64,000 bases of DNA from Sphingobium sp. V4 (GTDB taxonomy: Bacteria; Pseudomonadota; Alphaproteobacteria; Sphingomonadales; Sphingomonadaceae). The first letter of the stretch is position 1. Every line of letters begins with the position of its first letter. The notes below the pieces were generated by a model. The model was not told the DNA's origin. It ran no database searches and saw only the letters and a list, made by a program, of their open reading frames with translations. The stretch covers positions 186,001 to 250,000 of the forward strand of contig NZ_CP081001.1 in assembly GCF_029590555.1 (NCBI RefSeq), given 5' to 3'. Made by a program: the position numbers and the translations under genes. This document shows, one piece after another, positions 29,596 to 39,378 of the stretch.

Positions 29596-30546
29596 TCAGA
29601 ACTCCTCCGCAATATCCATCAGGCCCAGCAGCTTGTTCGGCGCGACCTGGCGCCAGCTGGACCGCAGCCGTTGCGCGATATGATCCCAGTCGGTGTCGCC
29701 CAGGTCCAGGCGGATGCCGACCCAGTCGGTGCCGAAATAGGCGGGGCGGTAATAGCGGTCGGGGTCGGCTTCAATCAGGGTCGCCTGTTCCTCCGGCGCG
29801 GTGGTTTTGACGAGGACCGCGATGATGCCGTCGCCATGATGGTCGCGGGTGAAATAGCCGAATTTCCTGCCCTTCACGATGCCGAAGCAAGGCATCCCGT
29901 GGGAGACGATCTCATCGGCCTGCGGCAGGGCGAGCGCGATTTCGCGTACCTTGTTTAGCAGCCAGTCGGGCTGGCGTTCGCGGGTGACGAAATCGGCGAG
30001 GGTGCGGGAATAAAGCTGATGCTCGGCGATCAGGATGCGCGCGGCGAGGCTGTCCGCCGTGTCGCCGGGCAGGATCGCCACCGGCGTCTGGCCCAGCACC
30101 GGGCCGTCGTCCAGTTCGGCGGTGACGATATGGACCGAGCAGCCGGCTTGGGCGTCGCCCGCGTCGATCGCGCGCTGGTGGGTGTCCAGCCCCTTATATT
30201 TGGGGAGCAGGCTGGGGTGGATGTTGAGCATCCGGCTTTCCCAGCCCGAGACGAATTCCGGCGAGAGCAGGCGCATATAACCGGCCAGCGCCACATATTG
30301 GACGCCCGCCGCGCGAAGCTGCGCGTCGATGATCCGGTCAAAGTCGGCGCGTTTCAGACCCTTGTGGCTCTGGCCGAAGGTCGCGATGCCCTCTGCGGCG
30401 GCGAGGGCCAGGCCCGGCGCGTCGGGATCGTTGGCCGCGACCAGCACGATCTCAAAGGGGCAGCTTTCCGCCTTGGCGGCGTAGAGCAAAGCCGCCATGT
30501 TCGACCCGCGGCCGGAAATCAGGACGCCGACTTTAGCCTTGTGCAT
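29596..30546 (-). CDS. purN: phosphoribosylglycinamide formyltransferase fused to a YjbR/MmcQ domain
   Basis: Residues 1 to about 195 are PurN, which formylates GAR with 10-formyl-tetrahydrofolate in purine synthesis: VGVLISGRGSNMAALL, GYMRLLSPEFV, the catalytic region MLNIHPSLLPKYKGLDTH (His110) and AELDDGPVLGQ (Asp146). PurN normally ends near 200-215 residues. Here the frame continues about 115 residues into a MmcQ/YjbR-type domain (LLNKVREIALALPQADEIVSHGMPCFGI, FGYFTRDHHG, YYRPAYFGTDWVGIRL, LRSSWRQVAPNKLL). The join is in one continuous frame with no sign of frameshift. It lies downstream of purM, separated by a REP-like hairpin. Confidence 0.93.
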   Translation of the reverse strand: MHKAKVGVLISGRGSNMAALLYAAKAESCPFEIVLVAANDPDAPGLALAAAEGIATFGQSHKGLKRADFDRIIDAQLRAAGVQYVALAGYMRLLSPEFVSGWESRMLNIHPSLLPKYKGLDTHQRAIDAGDAQAGCSVHIVTAELDDGPVLGQTPVAILPGDTADSLAARILIAEHQLYSRTLADFVTRERQPDWLLNKVREIALALPQADEIVSHGMPCFGIVKGRKFGYFTRDHHGDGIIAVLVKTTAPEEQATLIEADPDRYYRPAYFGTDWVGIRLDLGDTDWDHIAQRLRSSWRQVAPNKLLGLMDIAEEF

Positions 30547-30553
30547 AACAACA

Positions 30554-30622
30554 TCCGTTCGGTTCGAGCGAAGTCGGGAACCCTCGCGCGACCGTTTCTC
30601 GACTTCGCTGGAAACGAACGGA
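30554..30622. repeat. REP-like hairpin between purM and purN
   Basis: A 69-base imperfect inverted repeat: the left arm TCCGTTCGGTTCGAGCGAAG continues to 30580 and the right arm (30594-30622) is its near reverse complement, ending CGAACGGA. It shares the CCGTTCG core with the elements at 4159, 4949 and 14013. It fills nearly all of the purM-purN spacer, where it could stabilise purM mRNA or attenuate purN. Confidence 0.82.
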
Positions 30623-30633
30623 GGGAAGCGAAG

Positions 30634-31728
30634 TTAGCCCAGATGCGTGGCCGACCAGTCGGCCTTCGCGCTCCAGCTTTCGGCGCTGCCCCGGACGGTG
30701 CAGCCCTTTTCACCCGCGACGACGGTGCCGATGCGATGCACCGTCTCGCCCGCCGTCTCCAGCGCGGAGGTAACGCCCGCGACATGGCTCTCGTCCACCG
30801 CCAGCACCATGCCGACGCCGCAATTGAACGTGCGCGCCATTTCCTCCGGCTCGATATTCCCCTGCGCCTGGAGGAAGGCCATCAGCCGCGGCTGTTCCCA
30901 GGCGTCGGCATCGACGATGGCGTGGCAGCCGTCGGGCAGGACGCGGGGGATGTTTTCCAGCAGGCCGCCGCCGGTAATGTGGGCGAGCGCATTGACCATG
31001 CCCGCGCGCACCAGCGGCAGCAGCGACTTCACATAGATGCGGGTCGGCGCCATCAGCGCGTCGATCAGCAGCACGTCCTGATCGAAGATCGCCGGACGGT
31101 CGAGCTTCCAGCCCTTGTCGGCGGCGAGTCGACGCACCAGCGAGAAGCCGTTGCTGTGAACGCCCGAGGAGGCGAGGCCGATCAGCACGTCGCCCGACTT
31201 CACCTTGTTGCCGGTCAGCGCCTTGTGCCGTTCCACCGCGCCGACGCAGAAGCCGGCGAGGTCGTAGTCGCCGTCGGCATACATGCCGGGCATTTCGGCC
31301 GTCTCGCCGCCGATCAGCGCGCAACCGGCGATCCGGCAGCCTTCGGCGATACCGGCGATGACCCGTTCGGCGACGCCGCTCTCCAGCTTGCCGGTCGCAT
31401 AATAATCGAGGAAGAAGAGCGGCTCGGCGCCCTGCACGATCAGGTCGTTGGCGCACATGGCGACCAGGTCGATGCCCACGCCGTCATGACGGTTGTGGTC
31501 GATCGCGAGCTTCAGCTTGGTGCCCACGCCGTCATTGGCCGCGACCAGCAGCGGATCGTCATAGCCGGCGGCCTTGAGATCGAAAAAGCCGCCAAAACCG
31601 CCCAGCTCGGCATCGGCGCCGGGGCGGCGGGTGGCCTTGGCCAGCGGGGCGATGGCGCGGACAAGGGCGTTGCCCGCGGCGATGTCGACGCCAGCCTTGG
31701 CGTAGCTGTAGGATTCGTTGTCGCTCAT
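30634..31728 (-). CDS. purM: phosphoribosylaminoimidazole (AIR) synthetase
   Basis: ATP-dependent cyclisation of FGAM to AIR in purine synthesis (364 residues). Typical segments are [18 protein letters not shown] at the start, [65 protein letters not shown] and [18 protein letters not shown]. The ATG at 31728 ([13 protein letters not shown]) is the family start; 15 extra upstream codons look non-coding. It is divergent from the DUF2066 gene, with about 90 bases between the proposed starts for both promoters. Confidence 0.96.
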   Translation of the reverse strand: MSDNESYSYAKAGVDIAAGNALVRAIAPLAKATRRPGADAELGGFGGFFDLKAAGYDDPLLVAANDGVGTKLKLAIDHNRHDGVGIDLVAMCANDLIVQGAEPLFFLDYYATGKLESGVAERVIAGIAEGCRIAGCALIGGETAEMPGMYADGDYDLAGFCVGAVERHKALTGNKVKSGDVLIGLASSGVHSNGFSLVRRLAADKGWKLDRPAIFDQDVLLIDALMAPTRIYVKSLLPLVRAGMVNALAHITGGGLLENIPRVLPDGCHAIVDADAWEQPRLMAFLQAQGNIEPEEMARTFNCGVGMVLAVDESHVAGVTSALETAGETVHRIGTVVAGEKGCTVRGSAESWSAKADWSATHLG

Positions 31729-31818
31729 GAGGCGGTCCCCTAGAGCAAAGGCGCGGAAAACGGAAGGTCGCATGGTTCACGCTTGGCATGTCTGGCAAAT
31801 CCCGCCAAAAGGGCGCGC

Positions 31819-33108
31819 GTGAGCCTGAGCCAGACCTTTTTCCGCCTGCCGTTCCAGCCAGCCGCCCTTTCGCGCCTGTTTGTCCGGCCCGTCCAGATCA
31901 TGATTGCCATCGGCATCGGCCTGGCGGCGGCGGCCCTTTTCGCGCAGATGGAGGGGGAGCGCGGCGTGCCGCCGATCGCCAGCGGCGGCGATTTCGAGGT
32001 GCGCGGGGTGAAGGTCGACGTTCAGGCCAAGGACGCCGACAGCGCCCGCTATGCCGGCTGGCGCATGGCGCAGCGGCAGGCATGGCGGATGCTGTGGAGC
32101 CGCACGCACGGTTCCGGAGCATCGGGCGGCGGCGCGCCGGCCCTTTCCGATTCGCAGCTGGAGGCGATGATCTCCGGCATCGAGATCGAATATGAACAGG
32201 CCGGCCCCAACCGCTATGTCGCGACCCTGGGCATCCTGTTCGACCGCGCGCGCACCGGCCAGTTGCTGGGCGTGTCGGGCAACGTCATGCGGTCGCCGCC
32301 GCTGCTGGTGATCCCGGTCCTGTGGGACGGCGGATCGGCCGTCTCCTATGAGCGGACCAATGAATGGCAGAAGGCCTGGGCGCGATACCGCACCGGGGAC
32401 AGCGCGATAGACTATGTCCGCGTGGCGGGGTCGATCGCCGACCCGATCCTGTTGAACGCCGGTCAGACCGGGCGACGCGGACGCCTCTGGTGGCGTGTGC
32501 TGCTCGACCAATATGGCGCGGCCGACGTGGTGATCCCGATCGCGCGGCTCGACCGCGCCTATCCGGGCGGTCCCGTCACCGGCACCTTCACCGCGCGCTA
32601 CGGCCCCGACAACAGCCTGATCGGCAGCTTTTCGCTGCGCGCCTCCAATGACAGCGGTATCGCCCAGATGCTGGACGAGGGCGCGCGCAGGATCGACGCG
32701 CTATATATCCGCGCGCTCAACGACGGCCGCCTGCGCCCCGACCCCTCGCTCATCATCGAGGAGCCGGTCGACCCAGACGCGCTGGCGATCGAGAATGCGG
32801 CCGAGGCGCCGATCGAGGCGATCGACCTGCCCATCCAGGCGAGCAGCACGACCAGTGTCGCGATCCAGTTCGACACGCCCGACGTCAGTTCGGTGGGGGC
32901 GGGCGAATCGACGGTGCGCGGCATACCCGGCGTCCGGTCGGCCGCGACCAGCAGCCTGGCGCTGGGCGGGACATCGGTGATGCAGGTCAGTTTCGAGGGG
33001 ACGGTCGAGATGCTGCGCAATGCGTTGCAGGCGCGCGGCTACAGCGTCGCCATGTCCGGCAATACGCTGCGGATCACGCGGCGGCAGGCGCCCCCGCCAT
33101 CGCAATGA
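31819..33108 (+). CDS. DUF2066 family exported/membrane-anchored protein
   Basis: A protein of about 430 residues with a DUF2066-like region (FEVRGVKVDVQAKDADSARYAGWRMAQRQAWRMLWSR, then DRARTGQLLGVSGNVMRSPPLLVIPVLWDG). An N-terminal hydrophobic helix (IMIAIGIGLAAAALFAQM) is a signal or anchor. The C-terminal part (SSVGAGESTVRGIPGVRSA to LRNALQARGYSVAM) resembles a small sensor-like repeat. Function unknown. Start is uncertain: GTG 31819 has AAAGGG upstream; TTG 31783 and ATG 31900 are alternatives. It overlaps hdaA by 4 bases, tying it to that operon. Confidence 0.8.
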   Translation: MSLSQTFFRLPFQPAALSRLFVRPVQIMIAIGIGLAAAALFAQMEGERGVPPIASGGDFEVRGVKVDVQAKDADSARYAGWRMAQRQAWRMLWSRTHGSGASGGGAPALSDSQLEAMISGIEIEYEQAGPNRYVATLGILFDRARTGQLLGVSGNVMRSPPLLVIPVLWDGGSAVSYERTNEWQKAWARYRTGDSAIDYVRVAGSIADPILLNAGQTGRRGRLWWRVLLDQYGAADVVIPIARLDRAYPGGPVTGTFTARYGPDNSLIGSFSLRASNDSGIAQMLDEGARRIDALYIRALNDGRLRPDPSLIIEEPVDPDALAIENAAEAPIEAIDLPIQASSTTSVAIQFDTPDVSSVGAGESTVRGIPGVRSAATSSLALGGTSVMQVSFEGTVEMLRNALQARGYSVAMSGNTLRITRRQAPPPSQ

Positions 33109-33743
33109 GCCAGATCAGCCTGCCCCTGGAATGGCATGGCGGCGCGGGCGCGGGCGATTTCCTGGTCAGCGACGCCAATCGCCTGGCCGTCGCCCATCTG
33201 GAGCGCTGGCGGGAATGGCCGCTGTCGGTGAGTGTGCTGACCGGCCCGCCGCTGTCTGGCCGATCGACGCTGTCGGGCCATTTTGCGCGGATGAGCGGGG
33301 GCGAGATCATCGACGACGCGCAGGGGCGGGACGAGCATTATCTGTTCCACGCCTGGAACGAGGCGCAGACCCGGCGCCGCCCCCTGCTGATGGTGGGCGA
33401 TGCGCCGCCGGCCAGCTGGACCGTGGCGCTGCCGGACCTGCGATCCCGCCTCGCCGCGGCACCGCATGTCGCGATCGAGGAGCCGGACGAAGGGCTGGCC
33501 CGCGCGCTGATCTGCCGCGCCTTTGACCTTGCGGGGGCGAGCTATGCTCCCGATCTGCCCGACTGGCTGTTGCGTCGGGTCGAGCATCGCTATGGCGCGA
33601 TCGCGGAGGTCACGCGGCTGCTCGACCGGGCGGCACTGTCATCCGGCCGTAAGATTTCGGTCGCAATGGCGAAAGAGACCCTGCAATCGGCAGGATTTCT
33701 GCCTATAGTCCTGCCTGATCCCTCCACCGACCAGCGCGAGTAA
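33105..33743 (+). CDS. hdaA: HdaA-like DnaA regulatory protein (truncated AAA+)
   Basis: A 212-residue DnaA/Hda homologue without the DNA-binding domain IV. It starts with a short clamp-binding-like peptide (ISLPLEWHGG; QxLPL-type), then a DnaA-like AAA+ core (SVSVLTGPPLSGRSTLSGHFARM, IIDDAQGRDEHYLFHAWNEAQTRRRPLLMVGD, LPDLRSRLAAAPHVAIEEPDE, LLRRVEHRYGAIAEVTRLLDRAAL). In Caulobacter HdaA works with the replication clamp to inactivate DnaA-ATP after initiation. The Walker A loop is degenerate (GPPLSGRST). Coupled to DUF2066 upstream and 3 bases from ppk. Confidence 0.85.
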   Translation: MSQISLPLEWHGGAGAGDFLVSDANRLAVAHLERWREWPLSVSVLTGPPLSGRSTLSGHFARMSGGEIIDDAQGRDEHYLFHAWNEAQTRRRPLLMVGDAPPASWTVALPDLRSRLAAAPHVAIEEPDEGLARALICRAFDLAGASYAPDLPDWLLRRVEHRYGAIAEVTRLLDRAALSSGRKISVAMAKETLQSAGFLPIVLPDPSTDQRE

Positions 33744-33746
33744 TCC

Positions 33747-35885
33747 GTGGCCGAAGCCGATCCCATCGCCAGCCTGGCCACTGCCAGCGACCGCTATTTC
33801 AACCGTGAGCTGTCGTGGCTGGCGTTCAACCAGCGCGTGCTGGAGGAGGCGATGAACCGCGCCCATCCTTTGCTGGAGCGGCTGCGCTTCCTGTCGATCT
33901 CCGGCGCGAACCTGGACGAATTCTTTTCCGTCCGGGTCGCCGGGCTCAAAGGCCAGCAATTGCAGGATGTCGACATGTGGTCGGCCGATGGGCTGACCCC
34001 GGCGCAGCAGCTGGCGGCCATCACCGACGCCACCGCGACGCTGATGCGCGCCCAGCAGAAGGTGTGGGGCGCGCTCCATGGCGAACTGGCGCAGGTGGGG
34101 GTCGAGGTGATCGGCCCGTCCGCAGAGATGGATACGGCCTGCGGCGAATGGCTGCGGGAGCATTTCCTGACGCAGATATTCCCGATCCTGACGCCCCAGG
34201 CGCTGGACCCCGCGCACCCCTTTCCCTTCATTCCCAACCAGGGTCTGTCGATCGTCTTCGACCTGCAACGCCTGTCGGACAAGCAGCCGATCCGCGAACT
34301 GGTGATGATCCCGTCGTCGCTCGCCCGGTTCGTGCGTATCCCCGGCGAACCGGCGCGCTATATGTCGCTGGAGGCAGTGATCCGCCGCTTCTCCGCCGAT
34401 CTCTTCCCCGGCTATCGCGTCCGCAACAGCGGCGTGTTCCGCATCATCCGCGACAGCGACATCGAGATCGAGGAAGAGGCGGAGGATCTGGTCCGTTATT
34501 TCCGCAGCGCCATCAAGCGCCGGCGTCGTGGCCGGGTGATCCGCATGGAAATCGAGGAGCGGATTCCCGAGCCGGTCGAGGAGATGTTGCAGGACATGCT
34601 CCAGGGCCATGAAGCCAGCGTCGTCGAGGTCGAGGGCTTCATCGGAATCGGTGACCTGTCCGGCATCGTCGACGTGGACCGTCCCGACCTCAAGTTCGAA
34701 CCCTATGCCCCGCGCTTTCCCGAGCGCATCCGCGAATATGGCGGCGACTGTTTTGCCGCGATCCGGGCCAAGGATATCGTCGTCCATCACCCCTATGAGG
34801 CGTTCGACGTCGTCATCTCCTTCCTGAAGCAGGCGGCGACCGACCCCGATGTGGTTGCGATCAAGCAGACGCTCTATCGCGCGGGCAAGCAGTCGGCGAT
34901 CATCCGCGCGCTGATCGACGCGGCGGAGGCGGGCAAGTCGGTGACGGCGGTGGTCGAGCTGAAGGCCCGGTTCGACGAGGAACAGAATCTGATGTGGGCC
35001 GACGCGCTGGAACGCGCGGGCGTGCAGGTGGTCTATGGCTTCATCGACTGGAAGACCCATGCCAAGGTGTCGATGGTGGTCCGCCGCGAAGGGGAGCAGT
35101 TCCGCACCTACTGCCATTTCGGCACCGGCAATTATCATCCGGTGACCGCGCGCATCTATACCGACCTCAGCTTTTTCACCGCCGATCCGGCCTATGGGCG
35201 CGATGCGGCCGCCCTGTTCAACTATATCACCGGCTATGTCGAGCCGCAGCGGCTGGAGAAACTGGTCATGTCGCCCCGCGACCTGCGCAACACGCTGTGC
35301 GCCTGCATCGATGCGGAGATCGAGCATGTCCGCGCCGGGCGGCCTGGAACCATCTGGGCCAAGATGAATAGTCTGGTGGACCCGGCGATCATCGAGAAAC
35401 TCTATGCGGCCAGCAACGCGGGCGTCCAGATCGACCTCATCATCCGCGGCATATGCTGCCTGCGGCCTGGCGTGCCGGGCATGTCGGAGAATATCCGGGT
35501 GAAGTCGGTCGTCGGCCGCTTCCTGGAACATAGCCGCATCGCCGTGTTCGGCAACGGCAAGGCGCTGCCCAACAATGGCGCGAAAGTCTATATCAGCTCG
35601 GCCGACTGGATGCCGCGCAACTTCGACCGGCGCGTCGAATTTCTGGCGCCGGTGGAAAATGAGACGGTCCATGACCAGATATTGGACCAGGTCATGGTGG
35701 CCAATCTGATCGACACCGAACAGAGCTGGTCGCTGGACCGGGACGGCCATTATACGCGGCTGGAGCCGGGCGAAAAGCCGTTCAACCTGCATCGCTATTT
35801 CATGACCAACCCGTCGCTGTCCGGGCGCGGTGCCGCGTTCGACAATGAAGCGGTGCCGACCCTGCGCCTGCGCGGGAAAGCCTGA
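33747..35885 (+). CDS. ppk1: polyphosphate kinase 1
   Basis: Membrane-associated polyphosphate kinase (712 residues) that builds polyphosphate from ATP. The N-terminal domain (RYFNRELSWLAFNQRVLEEA, LSISGANLDEFFSVRVAGL) and the phospholipase-D-like catalytic domain are intact, with the phospho-histidine region DWKTHAKVSMVVRREGEQFRTYCHFGTGNYHP and the second His region RVEFLAPVEN. It starts with GTG just after the hdaA stop and is followed by ppx 5 bases later, a common pairing that sets polyphosphate levels. Confidence 0.96.
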   Translation: MAEADPIASLATASDRYFNRELSWLAFNQRVLEEAMNRAHPLLERLRFLSISGANLDEFFSVRVAGLKGQQLQDVDMWSADGLTPAQQLAAITDATATLMRAQQKVWGALHGELAQVGVEVIGPSAEMDTACGEWLREHFLTQIFPILTPQALDPAHPFPFIPNQGLSIVFDLQRLSDKQPIRELVMIPSSLARFVRIPGEPARYMSLEAVIRRFSADLFPGYRVRNSGVFRIIRDSDIEIEEEAEDLVRYFRSAIKRRRRGRVIRMEIEERIPEPVEEMLQDMLQGHEASVVEVEGFIGIGDLSGIVDVDRPDLKFEPYAPRFPERIREYGGDCFAAIRAKDIVVHHPYEAFDVVISFLKQAATDPDVVAIKQTLYRAGKQSAIIRALIDAAEAGKSVTAVVELKARFDEEQNLMWADALERAGVQVVYGFIDWKTHAKVSMVVRREGEQFRTYCHFGTGNYHPVTARIYTDLSFFTADPAYGRDAAALFNYITGYVEPQRLEKLVMSPRDLRNTLCACIDAEIEHVRAGRPGTIWAKMNSLVDPAIIEKLYAASNAGVQIDLIIRGICCLRPGVPGMSENIRVKSVVGRFLEHSRIAVFGNGKALPNNGAKVYISSADWMPRNFDRRVEFLAPVENETVHDQILDQVMVANLIDTEQSWSLDRDGHYTRLEPGEKPFNLHRYFMTNPSLSGRGAAFDNEAVPTLRLRGKA

Positions 35886-35890
35886 CGCCC

Positions 35891-37408
35891 ATGAACTCGA
35901 TGCTGAGCCGTGTCCGCGCCGTCGCCGAACAGATGGCGACATCGCCCGAACCGGCCCATGCGCGCACCGCCATCATCGACATCGGTTCCAACAGCGTGCG
36001 CCTGGTCGTCTATGACGGGCCGCGCCGCATCCCCTTCATCCTGTTCAACGAAAAGGTGATGGCGGGGCTGGGGGCGTCGCTGGCCAGAACCGGCGCGATC
36101 GAGCCGGAGGCGATGGATCGCGGCCTGCGGGCGATCGGCCGCTTCGCCCATCTTTGCCGCGCGATGAAGGTGACGGCGATACGCTGCGTCGCCACGGCGG
36201 CGGTTCGGGATGCCACCAACGGCGCCGAATTCATCGCCCGCGCCGCGGAGATGGGCCTGACCGTCGAGCTGCTGACCGGCGCGCAGGAAGCGATCGGCGC
36301 GGCGATGGGCGTGCTGTCGGGCATTCCCGACGCCGACGGGATCGTCGGCGATCTGGGCGGCGGCAGCCTGGAACTGGCGCGGGTGCGGGGCGGGGTGGTC
36401 CAACAGACGATCTCCCTGCCGCTGGGCGTCCTGCGGCTGCCGCAGATACGCGCCAAGGGGCCGCGCGCGCTGGAGCGCACCGTCGCCAAGATGCTGGACA
36501 AGGCCGGGTGGAAGCCCGAGCCGGGGCTGCCCTTCTACCTGGTCGGCGGGTCGTGGCGGGCGCTGGCGCGGTTCGACATGCAGCTGACCCATTTCCCGCT
36601 GCCCGTGGTCCACCAATATGAGATGACGGCGGCGCGCGCCGAGCAGCTGACCCGGATCGTGTCCCATGTCGACCGGGTGCGGCTGAAGCAGATCCCGGCC
36701 ATGACCGGATCGCGCGTGCCGACCCTGCCCGACGCGGCGGCCCTTCTGTCGGTGGTGGTCCGGCAGCTCAAGTCCAGCCGCCTCGTCGTGTCGGCCTATG
36801 GCCTGCGCGAAGGGCTGCTCTACGAGGATCTGCCGGAGGATATTCGCGCCCATGACCCGCTGCTGGTCGCGGCCGAGGCGGAAGGGGAGGCGCAGGCGCG
36901 CTTTCGTGGCCATGGCGACCGCATCGACCGTTGGATCGCGCCGCTCTTTCCCGATGATGACGCCGCCGCCCGGCGCATCCGCCGCGCTGCCTGCCTGCTC
37001 GCCGACGTGAGCTGGCGCGCCAACCCGGACTTCCGCGCCGAACGTGGCGTGGAAATCGCGCTGCACAGCAACTGGGTGGGCATAACCGCGGCGGAACGGG
37101 CGATGCTGGGGCAGGCGCTGCACAGCCATTTCGGCGGCGGCCTCAACATGCCGCCGGGGATCGACCGCATCGCCAGGCCGGAGGCCGTCCGCCGCGCCGC
37201 GCTCTGGGGGCTGGCCATCCGCCTGGCCCAGCGTCTGTCGGGCGGCGTCGAAGGGCCGCTGGCGGTGTCGCATCTTGCGCGGGTGGGCGATCGGATCGAC
37301 CTGCACATGCGCGGCGAGGACGCCGATCTCTATGGCGAGGCGGTGGAGCGCCGGCTGCGCAACCTGGCGCAGGCGATGGGCGTGAAATATCAACTGCTGG
37401 GCGTGTAG
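35891..37408 (+). CDS. ppx: exopolyphosphatase / guanosine pentaphosphatase family
   Basis: Sugar-kinase/Hsp70-fold phosphatase (505 residues) that hydrolyses polyphosphate ends or pppGpp. Phosphate loops are AIIDIGSNSVRLVVYDG and IVGDLGGGSLELARV; other family features are RCVATAAVRDATNGAEFI, LTGAQEAIGAAMGVLSG and the HD-like C-terminal half (from about residue 310). It lies 5 bases after ppk1 and is likely co-transcribed, so synthesis and degradation of polyphosphate are linked. Confidence 0.93.
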   Translation: MNSMLSRVRAVAEQMATSPEPAHARTAIIDIGSNSVRLVVYDGPRRIPFILFNEKVMAGLGASLARTGAIEPEAMDRGLRAIGRFAHLCRAMKVTAIRCVATAAVRDATNGAEFIARAAEMGLTVELLTGAQEAIGAAMGVLSGIPDADGIVGDLGGGSLELARVRGGVVQQTISLPLGVLRLPQIRAKGPRALERTVAKMLDKAGWKPEPGLPFYLVGGSWRALARFDMQLTHFPLPVVHQYEMTAARAEQLTRIVSHVDRVRLKQIPAMTGSRVPTLPDAAALLSVVVRQLKSSRLVVSAYGLREGLLYEDLPEDIRAHDPLLVAAEAEGEAQARFRGHGDRIDRWIAPLFPDDDAAARRIRRAACLLADVSWRANPDFRAERGVEIALHSNWVGITAAERAMLGQALHSHFGGGLNMPPGIDRIARPEAVRRAALWGLAIRLAQRLSGGVEGPLAVSHLARVGDRIDLHMRGEDADLYGEAVERRLRNLAQAMGVKYQLLGV

Positions 37409-37537
37409 GGCAGGCCGATCGGCGGGTTTCGGGGACGGGCAGGGAGCGAGCGCAACGTCTCGATCCGGCGCACGCTTGGCGCCCCACCCCTGAACCCCCA
37501 TCTTCCCCCGCCCTGCAATTGCCGTTAAGGGCGGCAG

Positions 37538-38209
37538 ATGACTTCCACGCCCGCGCCCATCAGCCGCTCGCTCTTCGTCTTTTCCATCTTCTATGGCGGC
37601 ATGGTCTGTATTGCGGGCGTGCTGGGGAACAAGCAGGTCGCGCTGGGGCCGCTGTCGGGCATCGGGCCGATGGTCGGGCTGGGGCCGCTGGCGGTGGAGG
37701 CGGGGATCTTCGCCTTCCTGCTGCTCGTCACCATTTCCAGCGCGGTCGCCGAACTCCATGGCCGCGCCGTCGCCAGCCGGCTGGTGCAGATCGGCTTCCT
37801 GCCGCTGATCGCGTCGATCTTGCTGTCGATCGTCGTGCTGGCCGCACCGGCCGCGGGGGACATGGACCCCAAGCGTGCCGAAGCCTTCGCGATGATGATG
37901 GGCGGCACGCCGCGCATCTGGCTGGGCGGGATCATCGCCTATGGCATTTCACAGACGCTGAACGTCACCCTGTTCGCGGCGCTCAAGGGGCAGGAGGGTA
38001 GCCAACTGCTGTGGCTGCGCGCGGCCGCGGCCAGCATATTGTCGCAGATCGTCGACACCCTGCTGTTCGTCACCATCGCTTTCTATGGCGTGTTTCCGAT
38101 CGGCGAACTGCTGCTGGGCCAGATGATGGCCAAGGTGCTGTTGTCCGCCCTGCTGGTGCCGCCGGTCATCTATCTGCTGGTCGGGCTGGGGCGGCGGCTG
38201 GATCGCTGA
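37538..38209 (+). CDS. queuosine-precursor/VUT family transporter (YhhQ-like)
   Basis: Inner-membrane protein of 223 residues with about six helices (SLFVFSIFYGGMVCIAGVLGNKQVAL, VEAGIFAFLLLVTISSAVAELHG, IGFLPLIASILLSIVVLAAP, ILSQIVDTLLFVTIAFYGVFP and the last LLSALLVPPVIYLLVGLG). ASILSQIVDTLLFVTIAF, with AELHGR earlier, is characteristic of the YhhQ/QPTR family, which imports preQ0/preQ1 for queuosine. Residues differ enough that another small substrate cannot be excluded. It stands alone after a 129-base gap. Confidence 0.82.
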   Translation: MTSTPAPISRSLFVFSIFYGGMVCIAGVLGNKQVALGPLSGIGPMVGLGPLAVEAGIFAFLLLVTISSAVAELHGRAVASRLVQIGFLPLIASILLSIVVLAAPAAGDMDPKRAEAFAMMMGGTPRIWLGGIIAYGISQTLNVTLFAALKGQEGSQLLWLRAAAASILSQIVDTLLFVTIAFYGVFPIGELLLGQMMAKVLLSALLVPPVIYLLVGLGRRLDR

Positions 38210-38464
38210 GCGCGCCAGGGCGACAGCGAACTGGACAGCTGGTTCGACATGGCGCCTTTTCATTGCTTAGCTAACTAATTTTAGAGTGTCGCCGGCGTTG
38301 TAACGGGGGGCGGGACTTCCGCCTTCCTGCCGAAAAATACGTGCCTTGCGCGCTCCGCTTCCCGACCGCGCGCGAAGCGGACGGCGTGGGCCGCCAGCCT
38401 CGCGCGGGGCGGCGGCGGCGCGCAAAACTTGCGATGCGGGGCATATGGTCTTATGCGCGCGCGC

Positions 38465-39370
38465 ATGAACAGCAAGCACGCGCCCGATCCGGCCCTCCTC
38501 GCCAAGGCCGAAACCCTCGTCGAAGCCCTGCCCTACATGCAGCGCTATGCGGGCAAGACCTTCGTCGTCAAATATGGCGGCCACGCCATGGGCGACCCCG
38601 AAGCCGCCCGCGATTTCGCCGAGGATGTCGTGCTGATGAAGGCGGTCGGCATCAATGTCGTCGTCGTCCATGGCGGCGGGCCGCAGATCGGCGCGATGCT
38701 GAAGAAGCTGGGCGTCGAATCGCAGTTCGTCGGCGGCCTGCGCGTGACGGACGCGGAAACCGCCAAGATCGCCGAAATGGTGCTGGCAGGGTCCATCAAC
38801 AAGGAAATCGTCGGCTGGATCGCCGGCGCGGGCGGCCGCGCGGTCGGCATTTCGGGCAAGGACGGCGGGCTGGTCGTCTGCGAGAAGGTGCTGGGCAAGC
38901 GGGAGGCGGACCCCAATTCGGGCATCGAGCGCAATGTCGACCTGGGTTTCGTCGGCGATCCCGTCTCGGTCGACCGCTCGATCCTCGACACGCTGGCGCA
39001 GAACGGCATCATCCCGGTCGTCGCGCCGGTGGGCATCGGCACCGACGGCCATACCTATAATGTCAATGCCGATACCATGGCCGGCGCGATCGCGGCGGAA
39101 CTGAAGGCCGCGCGCTTCTTCCTGCTGACCGATGTCGCGGGCGTGCTCGACAAGCAGGGCCAGTTGCTGACCGACCTCGACCCCGCCGCCATCCATGTGC
39201 TGGAAGAGGATGGCACGATCAGCGGCGGCATGATCCCCAAGCTGGAAACCTGCGTCCGCGCGGTCGAGGGCGGGGTGGACGCCGCGGTCATCCTGGACGG
39301 GCGGGTACCGCACGCGATGCTGCTGGAAATCTTCACCGATCGCGGCGCGGGCACGCTGGTGCGGAAGTAG
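38465..39370 (+). CDS. argB: acetylglutamate kinase
   Basis: Second step of arginine synthesis: phosphorylates N-acetylglutamate (301 residues, amino-acid kinase fold). Conserved parts are [94 protein letters not shown] and [19 protein letters not shown]. The ATG at 38465 ([22 protein letters not shown]) was preferred; an ATG four codons upstream is possible. No other arg genes are close. The 255 bases upstream hold no gene. Confidence 0.95.
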   Translation: MNSKHAPDPALLAKAETLVEALPYMQRYAGKTFVVKYGGHAMGDPEAARDFAEDVVLMKAVGINVVVVHGGGPQIGAMLKKLGVESQFVGGLRVTDAETAKIAEMVLAGSINKEIVGWIAGAGGRAVGISGKDGGLVVCEKVLGKREADPNSGIERNVDLGFVGDPVSVDRSILDTLAQNGIIPVVAPVGIGTDGHTYNVNADTMAGAIAAELKAARFFLLTDVAGVLDKQGQLLTDLDPAAIHVLEEDGTISGGMIPKLETCVRAVEGGVDAAVILDGRVPHAMLLEIFTDRGAGTLVRK

Positions 39371-39378
39371 GTGCCGTC

